Assembly: GCA_963932465.1 (NCBI GenBank)
Contig: OZ010794.1
Span: 215,029,748-215,093,747 of the forward strand
Length of the DNA: 64,000 nt
Source of the DNA: Maratus speciosus
Taxonomy: Eukaryota; Arthropoda; Arachnida; Araneae; Salticidae
Direction: 5' to 3'
Shown piece by piece: positions 55,833 to 64,000 of this stretch. Numbering within the stretch: position 1 is the first letter of the stretch; each line of letters starts with the position of its first letter. Under the pieces are notes generated by a model. That model had not been told where the DNA came from, ran no database searches, and saw nothing but the letters and a program-made list of their open reading frames with translations. The position numbers and the translations under genes are program-made.

Positions 55833-56876
55833 TTATAGTGAAAATAAATCTGAGGAAGGAATCCATTGATTAAATTTTAGAGGATATCCTTTAAATTTTA
55901 CTTTGTATTCCACATGACCTTTTCGTGTTCGTTTTTCTAAAACCTTTTCAATAGCAAAGTTTTCTTTCGGTTGTACTCTTTGCAATTCTTGAGCATAAAA
56001 CGTGCCTTGGATGGGTTCGTCCATCAAATCCTTAATTCGATACACGGGAGGATCTCTTGAAACACATTCAGTCACCACAAACAATTCTTCAGTCCAATTG
56101 GTTTCATATCCCTTTTCAAAGGTTAATTTCTGTTTCGACACGCGAACGATTTCACCTGTTCGAAACACGCAGGGTTTTCTTTTCACATCTTGTAAGTCTC
56201 CAAAAAGAGTCATCCAAACATAGCTTTCGTTCTCAGGTGTGACGTCAGCAGGAGCTCTCTTGATACTCGAATGGTGTGTGTGATTATAACTCTGCATGAG
56301 GGAGTCTAACACATCAATATACTTATAAGTATGATTGTGAGTGAAATATTTCCACATTTTGGTTTTTAAAGTTCTGTTAAAACGTTCGACCACTGAAGCT
56401 TTCGTATTGTTATTCGTCGTGAAAAATCGAACTCCTTGTTGGTTTAAATATCTTTGAAAGTGTTTGTTCTTATACTCTCTTCCAGCATCCGATTGCAAAG
56501 ACTTGGGTTTTCGCGTTGAAAATATAGTTTCGAAGGCTTTCACAATTTCCACTCCTCGTTTCGTTTTCAGTGGAATCGCCCATGCATACTTTGATAAAAT
56601 ATCTATGCAGGTTAAAATATATCGAAAACCTTGATTATGTTTTTGCAAACTGCTAAGATCTACCAAATCCGTTTGCCACTGTTGATCCATCGAATACACA
56701 ATCACGCGATTCGTTGGAAATTTTCTTCGAACCGGTTTGTGAAGCGTGTACGAGTCGACTCCACTTAACCATTTTTGGATGGTTTTCTTGGATACTTTGC
56801 CTCGAACAGCACGATACAGTGCATCGACACCGCCAAAACTTCCTACTGCAGCTGGGTTCTTGTATGATTCCTCCAT
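55833..56876 (-). CDS. Retroviral-type (DDE) integrase with C-terminal chromodomain
   Basis: The product has 347 residues and an intact frame. The N-terminal region has the Polinton signature GSFGGVDALYRAV and WLSGVDSYTLHKPVRRKF (13-53). The catalytic core has D70 (WQTDLVD), D130 (LQSDAG) and E164 (VERFNRTLKTKMW), a D,D(34)E arrangement. A beta-rich linker (RVSKQKLTFEKGYETNWTEE, RDPPVYRIKDL) precedes a chromodomain (about 305-345: EKVLEKRTRKG, KVKFKGYPLKFNQWIPSSDL). It joins TIR ends to target DNA and explains the 6-bp duplication. It is the first gene inside the right TIR, 38 nt before penton. All key residues are present. Confidence 0.94.
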   Translation of the reverse strand: MEESYKNPAAVGSFGGVDALYRAVRGKVSKKTIQKWLSGVDSYTLHKPVRRKFPTNRVIVYSMDQQWQTDLVDLSSLQKHNQGFRYILTCIDILSKYAWAIPLKTKRGVEIVKAFETIFSTRKPKSLQSDAGREYKNKHFQRYLNQQGVRFFTTNNNTKASVVERFNRTLKTKMWKYFTHNHTYKYIDVLDSLMQSYNHTHHSSIKRAPADVTPENESYVWMTLFGDLQDVKRKPCVFRTGEIVRVSKQKLTFEKGYETNWTEELFVVTECVSRDPPVYRIKDLMDEPIQGTFYAQELQRVQPKENFAIEKVLEKRTRKGHVEYKVKFKGYPLKFNQWIPSSDLFSL

Positions 56877-57110
56877 GACAACAAGAATGTGAAGTCTTAG
56901 AAAACATGCTTAGGTAGAAAAAGATAAATTTCCTGTATCATTTAATTTTAAAATAAAATCAAATGCAAACTTATCACTTCCAGTTAAAATATAAATTAAA
57001 GAAAAAATAACACACACTATACTATACAAACAGACGACACTAATGACTTCCTCGCTCAAAGGCATAATGAAGAATGATTCAACTCTTTGAAAACACTTCT
57101 TTTAATCTAT
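56877..57110. promoter_or_regulatory. AT-rich gap between integrase and right TIR (probable promoter region)
   Basis: This 234-bp AT-rich interval (for example the complement of AAAATATAAATTAAAGAAAA at about 56986-57005) lies upstream of the minus-strand gene block, the only sizeable non-repeat space before integrase. No TATA box is certain. Confidence 0.35.
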
Positions 57111-57807
57111 TCAAATAGGATGACGACATCGCAGGTAAGTGAATCATCCTCTCGAGAGAGGGCGCTCGTGTCGCCGGAAACGATGGTGCTGCCCCCTAGG
57201 TTCGTCTCTCGTCCAATCAGAAGCAAGCTCCTTATCTTGATGAAGCCGGTTGTTGCACGCTTCTTCCTTCATTAGCCCGGTGGATGTCATACAGGTAGGA
57301 CGTGTCTCGACGCTGCTCCGTGGTAAGTATTTTTTAATTGCATGCGATCTTTTCTAATCACCTCATCATTATCTTTTCTTTGTTCTACCTTTCTCTAACA
57401 GTAGACTTTCCTTCATTAATCATCCTCATTAACATTTTCCTTTGTTCTAATCCCTCTCTTACAGTAGACTTTTATTAATTCATTATACTTTAATTGATTC
57501 ATTAACATTATCCTTTGTTCTAACCCCTCTCTTACAGTACACTTTTCATTATCGCTTCTTTGTTTTAACCCCTCTCTTACAGTACACTTTTCATTATCGC
57601 TTCTTTGTTTTAACCCCTCTACTATAGCATGACGCGCGGGCGCCAGTCTGTCTCGACTCCGCCCACCTGTCTATCACTTTCTTATCTCCCCTCACCTGTC
57701 AATCATTCGACTCCTCCCACATGTCAATCATTCGACTCCGCCCACCTGTCACTTATCCTCACTCCTCACTCCTCCTGCTGGGGCAGAACCGGCTTTTTCC
57801 TTCTACT
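57111..57807 (-). repeat. Right terminal inverted repeat (~697 bp)
   Basis: Inverted copy of 47340-47988. It carries a CCAATCAGAAG element (about 57214) and the CTCCGTGGTAAGTA segment. It exceeds the left copy by about 48 bp, mostly one extra 45-bp iteration. Confidence 0.9.
57531..57620. repeat. Extra 45-bp tandem unit in the right TIR (2 copies)
   Basis: CTTACAGTACACTTTTCATT...TTTTAACCCCTCT occurs at 57531-57575 and again, identically, at 57576-57620. The left TIR has one copy. Confidence 0.9.
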
Positions 57808-57813
57808 TTCGTA
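57808..57813. repeat. 6-bp target-site duplication, right (TTCGTA)
   Basis: Identical to 47334-47339 and directly adjacent to the right TIR end. Confidence 0.92.
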
Positions 57814-57961
57814 TTCTATTTGCACTACTACAATAAAATTATAAACTTTGGGTTATATTTCTCTTGCTCATGTTTTCAAAGTGTATGTGATAGATTTTTG
57901 TTTTAAGAAAGCGGTACGAAATAGAATTAAAAAATAGTCGTCAGTGGCACTACCGAAATTG

Positions 57962-59236
57962 GTGGTAAAAGTATGAAAAATTTTGTTGTCATTCAAGTAG
58001 TAGCTGACAACCAAAGAAGGTGTTAGAAAAATAAAAGCTAATGGAGGGGACCATTTTTAAGGGTCATAAAGGGCCCAATTGATAGTTGAAAGCAGGAACC
58101 TAAGATTAAATCATGGTAAAAGGTCCTAGTACTTAGCGCTTTAGATCTTCAGTTAGTCGAAATTAAGCATAGGGTATGAAATAATTATTGGAATAAAATT
58201 ATAAAGAAATGCGCGAAACGAAGGTACAGTCTTAGAAAAGAACTCTATGACCCAATAAAATTATACAGTTTTTGGACCTGGTAGAGGAGTCCACGGCACT
58301 ACGTTACAGTTATGCAATGAGCATGTGACGCAATTATTTTGTAAAAAATGCGTGGCGCACGAAATATTCAAGAAGTCCAGGACCGGGCCCTAGGGGTGGG
58401 GCAGTTTCTTAACTGGAATGTAGGAAATGAATGATAAAAAATGGAAAAGGGACCCAAAAGCGAAGATCGGATTAAAAGGGAAAAATATTAACAGTTTAGG
58501 GCACAATATTTTCAAGGGGCCAGTATCGTGCCCCAGGGGTCAGGGTCTTCCGTATATTTCCAAAAAAAAAAAAAGATAACCATTGATCTATTTATAAAAC
58601 GCATTAATAGGAATGATTTTCTTAAATGGGAATAATATCTCCCGGTATTGCTTGCGTCAAACTATAATAATTTTTATTGCTTGTTTACAGATCCAGTACA
58701 TAAAATAGAAATTTCGATAAGAAGATTCTGTTAATATTTTATAATACAACAATTACTCACGCTTCCACAATGTCTACATATATAACAAATTTAATACAAT
58801 CTATTTCATTGAAAATTGTATCGTGTTATTTGCTATATTATACATTTGTCTTATGTTAAATAAATAAATACTTTATACATTACATATATTATTTATCTGA
58901 AATTGATTTTCGTTATCGTTAATATATCTCTATATATCTTCATGACATATAATAAACTCTGTCTGTACATTAAAAAAAGATGGGTTATTTTATTAATTGA
59001 TAAAACACATTTATAGGAATGTTTTCTCGAAGGATTAGTCTTTTATTGCTGTTTTCAATTCCATATAATAGATACTGTAAACGCAAATTTTGAAGAAACT
59101 GTTTGTTTATTATTACATTACATACAACGCTTAATGCTATTAATATATTTTTAAGAACATCGTTTAACAGTATTTAATATTGATGTTATGACACAAAAAA
59201 ATGATAAAGATTGAAAAATTTATAAATGAATTGTAT
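57962..59236. other. No gene seen
   Basis: AT-rich after about 58560 with a poly-A run at 58562-58574. The 57960-58560 part is less AT-rich (AAGGGCCCAATTG, GGACCGGGCCCTAGGGG) and may be an old repeat, but no terminal or coding features could be assigned. Confidence 0.45.
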
Positions 59237-59419
59237 AGTGACATCAGGGATGCAAGCGCTGCGCCACAAATGGCTGATTTCCACCACTAAATTTTAATAG
59301 TATTCTTCACCTTATTAAATTTCAGAAATTCTGTCATTAAATAAGGTAAGGAATACTATAAAAATTTAGTGGTAGCAATCAGCCGTTTTTGGCGCAGCGC
59401 TTGCATCCCTGAGTGACAT
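59237..59419. mobile_element. hAT-type MITE (167 bp) with 8-bp duplication AGTGACAT
   Basis: The element occupies 59245-59411. Its ends are CAGGGATGCAAGCGCTGCGC and GCGCAGCGCTTGCATCCCTG, exact inverted repeats. The duplications AGTGACAT lie at 59237-59244 and 59412-59419. The interior TCCACCACTAAATTTTA is similar to the MITE at 44288. Confidence 0.93.
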
Positions 59420-60045
59420 GAACTTTATGTATGATCCACAAACTAATAATAAGAATTTTCTTCAGCCTACAATAGATTATTACTTATTTTATGTAATCGA
59501 TTCTAGAAAAACATATTTCGATGAAAACTACTGTTTATTTTTTATAAGATACGTAATGTCTCAAATAATCTATTTTTTAAACGATATTATTAAACAGTAT
59601 TACATTTTAACATTTAGCATAACACTCACACACACATATTTCACAGATAATAGTAATCCAAATTTTTATTCTAGTATGGAATTCTGATACGATTATACTA
59701 CGCACAAGGTGCGTACAGTGCTTAATATTTCCAAGGAATCCATCACTTTTCTTTATGTTTAGAAAATTTCTACTACCCTGTCAAATAAATCGGGACAAGA
59801 TATTTGTTTATCAGAAATGTAATTAAATTGACTGTTGATGTCATAAAAAGACTTACCCTGGTTTTGCCTTTCTTGTGTTGGTATCGCTGTTAAAACTAAG
59901 CAATGGGCTTGACATTTAATTGGTTTTATACTGGAATTATTCACTTTAGTTTCAGTTGTGAGCTTCGTGTGTGAGAGTTGGATATTAGTTTTTGTTCTGA
60001 GTGAGATACGCGATCCATTCTTGTATATAAAAATGGCTACTACTT
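59420..60045. other. No gene seen
   Basis: The 59759-60157 minus-strand frame is antisense to the start of the Tc1 remnant and has no motif of its own. Confidence 0.45.
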
Positions 60046-60585
60046 CAAAAAAGCGTTGAAAAATAATTTCTGTTGAGGCTGACACTTTTATTTTAGTGAA
60101 AAATATCCTTGATTTAGTTCCGCAGGGTTTCATAGCAAATGCCATTAGAAGAAACAACTGTGAATCCTTAAGACCTAAGCACGTCCCAAAAACTACAAAA
60201 CACCCTCTGAAGTAGAATTTTTCGGGATTTTAAGTCCAAATGGCAGTGGAAGCATAGTTCCTGTTCAAGGCATGAGGAATTCACCAAAGTACGCAGACTT
60301 ATTATAACATAAGATTATTCAATTAGTGAAAATATTTGACGGGACATTTCAACGGGACTTACTACCATATCACAGTGTAAAAAATTTTAAAACGTTCAAT
60401 CTTAAAAGTAAAATTAATTTACATGGGTTGCCTGGAAATTCAACAGACTTAAATCCCATAAGAAACTTCTGGAGTGTTTTTAAGAGACGCTTTTGTAAAA
60501 TGGGCTGCATATCCAATGAAAGCATGATAACGAATGCTACAAAAGTGCGGCTCTGCGATGAATAATTGAAACATGTATGCCTTAG
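60033..60585 (+). pseudogene. Tc1-type transposase remnant, internally deleted
   Basis: A start-like MATTSKKR (about 60033-60056) is followed soon by text typical of the middle of Tc1 transposases (PKHVPKTTKHPLK, then NGSGSIVPVQGMRNSPKYAD at about 60160-60300). The C-terminal part follows in an open frame from 60326: FQRDLLPYHSV..., LPGNSTDLNPIRNFWSVFKR (usually SPDLNPIENLW, with Glu as the third catalytic residue; here Arg replaces Glu). The DNA-binding domain and first Asp are missing, and stops are present. Inactive. Confidence 0.8.
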
Positions 60586-61206
60586 ATTAGTAAAGTTAAC
60601 GCAAAATTAATTCAAGAGATAATTTCTTTTAAAGGAAGATATACTTCATTCTACAACAGTTATTATTCAGTGTATATAGTGCATAGTTTTAAAAAAAAGT
60701 AAATTTATTTATTCAAATTAACTTCCACATTATAGTATTTGAAACTTGAATTGCATAGTTTGTAATCACTTCGTTTAATCGCAGAATATATAATAGTTTT
60801 TCTTTGATTAAACATAACGAAATATTCAATTCGAAATTTTTAGTTAAAAGTACGAATCCGGTATGCAGCGTCATTTACGCTGCAGTTATTATACAAACCA
60901 CCAAATAACATAAAAATCAGCAAAAACTTCTCTTGTATTTTTCAAAAACTTCAATTTCGCAGGCCTGTGTCATTATTGAATTATGCGTTACAAAACTTTA
61001 TAAAGAACTATTATGACGATACTCCAAGTAGAACCACTTTTTTGATAAAATATGTGGAGCGATACTTATCCAAATTGAGGTAAACTTGAACTTTAAAGTG
61101 GTTTTTCTCAAAACATATATTTTTAACATTAAGCACATCATTTTCAAAAACTAAGTAACGTAGAAACTTAATATTTTGATTATGTTGTATTTTATGTAGT
61201 TTTATA
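60586..61206. other. No gene; dispersed repeat fragment
   Basis: The segment at 60895-60975 matches 21505-21600 (ACCAAATAACATA..., TTTTTCAAAAACTTCAATT, GCAGGCCTGTGT). Confidence 0.5.
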
Positions 61207-62026
61207 TCCTATACCAGGCTCGGCGAACCTTTTCACGTACGCGTGCCGAAAAATCACAAAACAATATCTATCAACAATGTAACGTGCTAAATTTATACAA
61301 AAATAACTTTGAAGAGTAAAATTTTTATACGAAGCACTGGTTATAAAAAGTCAATTACTTTTGTGCATTAATAATTAATTATTAAAAATTATTAAAAATC
61401 AAAATGAGATTTTTCTGTATACTGGAATCAGCCAATAAATAAATACATTTTTAATTTGCATATAGGATTCATTTATGCAGTATGTACTGTAATAAGGGAA
61501 AACATACGAGTTTTTATTTCACTAATTTTTAACGCATTATTATTGTAACATCTCGGTTATAATTTTCCATGTTGCATTAAACAATGTACTAATAACGTAT
61601 TGAAGAGATTTTTACTGTCCTACATTCGATGGAAAATGCTTCATATCGGGTTCATATTTTATTATTTTAGCAAATATACGTAGCTAAATTTGATCCATTT
61701 ACTCATTTATTGCATAGACTGTCAAACTAAATTCATTTTAAAATTACAGCTTTCTAAATTCATATAGAAAAGCAAAATACATGTCGAAATCGCTGAATAA
61801 AATCACAGGAAAAGAAAATTATGTGTTAATTCATACAAAAATTAATTGCATTATTTGTAACAGTTTGCCCGTATGAAACAAAACTCTTTTGTTTATAAAT
61901 GAAATAAAATATGGATTTTATCTGTATAACAATTACCATATATATAATTTTTTCACGTGCCAGAAAAATTCGTTTACGTGCCAACTTTGGCACGCGTGCC
62001 ATAGGTTCGCCAACCCTGTCCTATAC
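61207..62026. mobile_element. hAT-type non-autonomous element (804 bp) with 8-bp duplication TCCTATAC
   Basis: The element occupies 61215-62018. Its ends are CAGGCTCGGCGAACC and GGTTCGCCAACCCTG, with inner GTACGCGTGCC / GGCACGCGTGCC blocks. The duplications TCCTATAC lie at 61207-61214 and 62019-62026. No transposase frame is present. Confidence 0.92.
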
Positions 62027-62186
62027 TTAAGTAACTACCCGTAATATATTAATTTATTTTTTGAAATTTTTATTCAAATTTTATCAAAAATTTTGTATTG
62101 GATCATTTAATTGCCGAAAAAATAATTTCGCCTGTAAATTTTAATCACTATTTTAAGTTGAAGTTAATGTGCAATATTTTACATAC

Positions 62187-62188
<2 letters not shown>

Positions 62189-62234
<46 letters not shown>
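62189..62234. repeat. (AT)n(GT)17 microsatellite
   Basis: An alternating AT tract at about 62188-62200 is followed by 17 GT repeats (62201-62234). Confidence 0.95.
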
Positions 62235-62239
<5 letters not shown>

Positions 62240-62302
62240 TGACTGAACATATCGAATATATTTTAAATAATCCTTCTTGTAACACATGTATGTCAAATTA
62301 TC

Positions 62303-62717
62303 TTTCTGGACAGTGTTGCCAGATGGGCTACTTTTTTTTTAACCCGCTGAGGTGCGGTGGGATAAAATATATCCCACCTAATTAATATAAGATTTTCACC
62401 AGAAAATTTTAGCTAAATTTTATATTTTTACCTTTGGAGGAAAGTCGTTGAAAAATTGATTTTTCTTATTTAAAAATAAAATTATTCGATTATTTCGGTG
62501 AGAATTCAATATTTAGAGACATTTTTGCTTGCCCGCCAAGGGGTTAAATAAGATTCTTGATTGACACCACTTTTTTAAAATGGTGAAATGTGTCTCTTTT
62601 AATGACATATTAATTAAGGCAAAAACACAGTGAAATTTACCGTTTCCGAAAAGTGGTGCCAATCAAAAAATCTGAATTTAAAAAAAAAAGTAGCCCACCG
62701 GCAACACTGTTTCTGGA
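62303..62717. mobile_element. hAT-type MITE (399 bp) with 8-bp duplication TTTCTGGA, hosting a nested MITE
   Basis: The element occupies 62311-62709. Its ends are CAGTGTTGCC and GGCAACACTG, with inner AGTAGCCC-type complementarity. The duplications TTTCTGGA lie at 62303-62310 and 62710-62717. The TTAA MITE at 62339-62547 sits inside it. Confidence 0.93.
62339..62547. mobile_element. TTAA-flanked MITE, family A (nested)
   Basis: TTAA lies at 62339-62342 and 62544-62547. The interior is the inverse of 1021-1230 (TTTTTACCTTTGGAGGA, ATATTTAGAGACATTTTTG). Confidence 0.85.
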
Positions 62718-64000
62718 AATCCTTAATTAGCATGCCTTAATTAAACTAATTTCGTAAATTTTAATTTAAGGTATTTAAAGGAATACATAAACAAAGATTT
62801 GTAGAATTTAAACAACAAAAGTGTTTAATTTAAAGAAATATTTACATCTCCAAGAGAGTTAAAAACCAGAAATAACGAGCTGTTGAAGGTTCCCCCCCCC
62901 CTTTAAAGAAAAGTTTTCTCTGTTAGAACTAATAATTTTCTTGTCTTTATGTTCAGTATACTATAGATAAATGCTTTGTTCATTGAATAGCTATAGAAAA
63001 TCACATGTATGAAAACTTTTATGAATGAAACCAGAAAAATACAATTCCTTGAATTTTAACCACGTTATGTATAAATATTTGATCATTATTCATGATAAAT
63101 TCGAAAACGTCATTCTTCGCCATACTTACAAAGAATTACATTTGATCAAGCGATTAAACTCATTAAGAGTAATGCTTTTCTCGAAAGTGACCAACATCTT
63201 TTGTATTCATCGGTTGAGGAACATAAACGTGTATATAAAAAAAGTATAAAGTCACTCAACTCGATATTTCGAACAATTTTCAGAATACCGTAAATTCGGA
63301 TAAATTTCCGGCACGATGGAAGCAGTTGGATTTGAAGACTTTTACTCCAGTTTCAAAATTGGAGACGTTACCATTGCGAATGCGTGACTAAATCGTCGCA
63401 ATAATTATTTCTTACATTCAGCAACATTTTATTGGTGAATTTCTTATAGAATAAATCGAAAAATGTATGAAAATACTTCTAAATTATTCAGTCGGCTGAT
63501 TTGTATGAAACTCAATATCACTTTTCTGCTTGTGATCTATAACGTATTCCCCAACTTGGAGCTTAATCGAAAAAAAAAAGTTTGGAAACCCATCCTGACA
63601 CACGCACTGGGGAGCCGGATTTACTTGCGCGAAAAAGACAATCAGTCGTAATTCTGTCGCTACATTTTCTAGTTTTTTTTTTGTTTGTTTGTTTGTTTAC
63701 CATTATTTATTGTCGTTGATTAATACAGACAAAAATAAAATTTTAATAATATGCAAACCGGCTGATGCATTTATCAATCGCTTATAAAAAATATCGTTTA
63801 GAAATGAACAGCTCAAATAACAACGCTGGTATGACACACACACACACACAAAAAAGAGTTAATCATAAGCTTGAACATAATCAATGGTCTTCCACCATCT
63901 GCTAAATTACTATTTGAAAAAATAACATACAATTATTTTAATTGATAAAAGAGGCATTTGACAATAAATGCAAATAGATATTTAATATTGCAGATAATTT
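62718..64000. other. No gene seen
   Basis: AT-rich. A short (TTTG)n stretch lies at about 63682-63697 and a (CA)n stretch at about 63835-63850. The open frames at 63025-63249 and 63463-63651 show no motif. Confidence 0.5.

Larger units (their letters stand above)
47340..57807 (-). mobile_element. Adintovirus/Maverick (Polinton)-class virus-like element, complete but defective
   Basis: It begins AGTAGGAGGAAAAAGCCGG and ends with the complement CCGGCTTTTTCCTTCTACT, inside a perfect TTCGTA duplication. Integrase, penton, basic core protein, double-jelly-roll capsid, adenain-like protease and packaging ATPase lie in one tight minus-strand block, the set that defines adintoviruses and virion-type Polintons. 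The 10.5-kb length is short for the class (commonly about 15-20 kb), and the deficit lies in the left third, where polymerase B should be. Three genes carry one lesion each. Confidence 0.93.
47312..57955. mobile_element. Older TIR element interrupted by the virus-like insertion
   Basis: The left part (47312-47339) reads CAGGGTTGCCACTGGCGACT then ATTTTCGTA. The right part, after the virus-like element, ends at about 57955 with AGTCGTCAGTGGCACTACCG, approximately the inverted complement. Removing the insertion and one TTCGTA leaves about 170 bp. AAATTG borders both sides (47306-47311 and 57956-57961), a possible residual target duplication. Divergence of the ends shows that it is old. Confidence 0.55.

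Noticed and set aside
47340..57807. Reading the element as an LTR retrotransposon because of its integrase and chromodomain
   Set aside because: The ends are inverted rather than direct, there is no reverse transcriptase, and capsid, adenain and packaging ATPase genes are present.
59759..60157. 132-codon minus-strand open frame
   Set aside because: It is antisense to the Tc1 transposase start region and shows no protein family signal.

Overview
The window is repeat-dominated animal nuclear DNA. It is AT-rich and full of microsatellites, MITEs and decayed transposons, with no recognisable host gene, rRNA or tRNA gene. The mix of elements (Tigger/pogo, Tc1, Penelope-like, an RNase H-bearing LINE, TTAA-type MITEs, hAT MITEs with 8-bp duplications and a Maverick/adintovirus-class element) fits an arthropod, possibly a chelicerate. 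That assignment is inference from gestalt; the species cannot be named from the sequence.

The main object is a complete insertion of an adintovirus/Maverick (Polinton)-class virus-like element at 47340-57807 (10,468 bp). It has terminal inverted repeats of about 0.65-0.70 kb and is bounded by a perfect 6-bp target-site duplication, TTCGTA (47334-47339 and 57808-57813). Its minus strand carries, in transcription order from the right end: a retroviral-type integrase with chromodomain; a penton-like capsid protein; a small basic core/minor capsid protein; the double-jelly-roll major capsid protein; an adenain-like cysteine protease; an FtsK/HerA-type packaging ATPase; a small protein with a hydrophobic tail; and a further conserved protein of unknown function. 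The genes are packed with 0-40 nt gaps or short overlaps. Three of the eight are interrupted by one lesion each: a TAA in penton, a frameshift in the ATPase and a TGA in the last gene. Protein-primed DNA polymerase B survives only as two duplicated scraps on the plus strand (48.6-49.7 kb). The copy is therefore a defective provirus with a nearly readable capsid module and no replication gene. It sits inside an older TIR-bearing element, whose ends are at 47312 and about 57955.

Layout. 0-5.8 kb: a TTAA MITE, an old dispersed repeat, a 150-bp tandem array and decayed coding-like scraps. 5.83-12.33 kb: a satellite of ~30-bp monomers with a 1,346-bp higher-order period. 12.3-19.8 kb: hAT-type and TTAA MITEs and short tandem repeats. 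19.96-21.2 kb: a decayed copy of a widespread invertebrate repeat-encoded protein. 22.9-26.3 kb: MITEs and a fold-back. 26.3-29.2 kb: a dispersed repeat interrupted by a 5'-truncated LINE with an 8-bp duplication. 29.5-31.5 kb: a Penelope-like element with inverted terminal segments, one of which carries a hammerhead-ribozyme motif. 33.87-38.36 kb: a Tigger/pogo element with a 1,693-bp internal tandem duplication and a nested TTAA element. 38.8-41.86 kb: a second TA-flanked TIR element holding a minisatellite related to the 6-12 kb satellite. 41.9-46.7 kb: further TIR elements, including one TTAA MITE beside its own empty site. 47.3-57.8 kb: the virus-like element. 58-64 kb: hAT MITEs, a Tc1 remnant and unassigned AT-rich DNA.

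Apart from the virus-like element there are no genes that work together. The informative content is insertion history, readable from target-site duplications, nested elements and two empty sites present in the same window.
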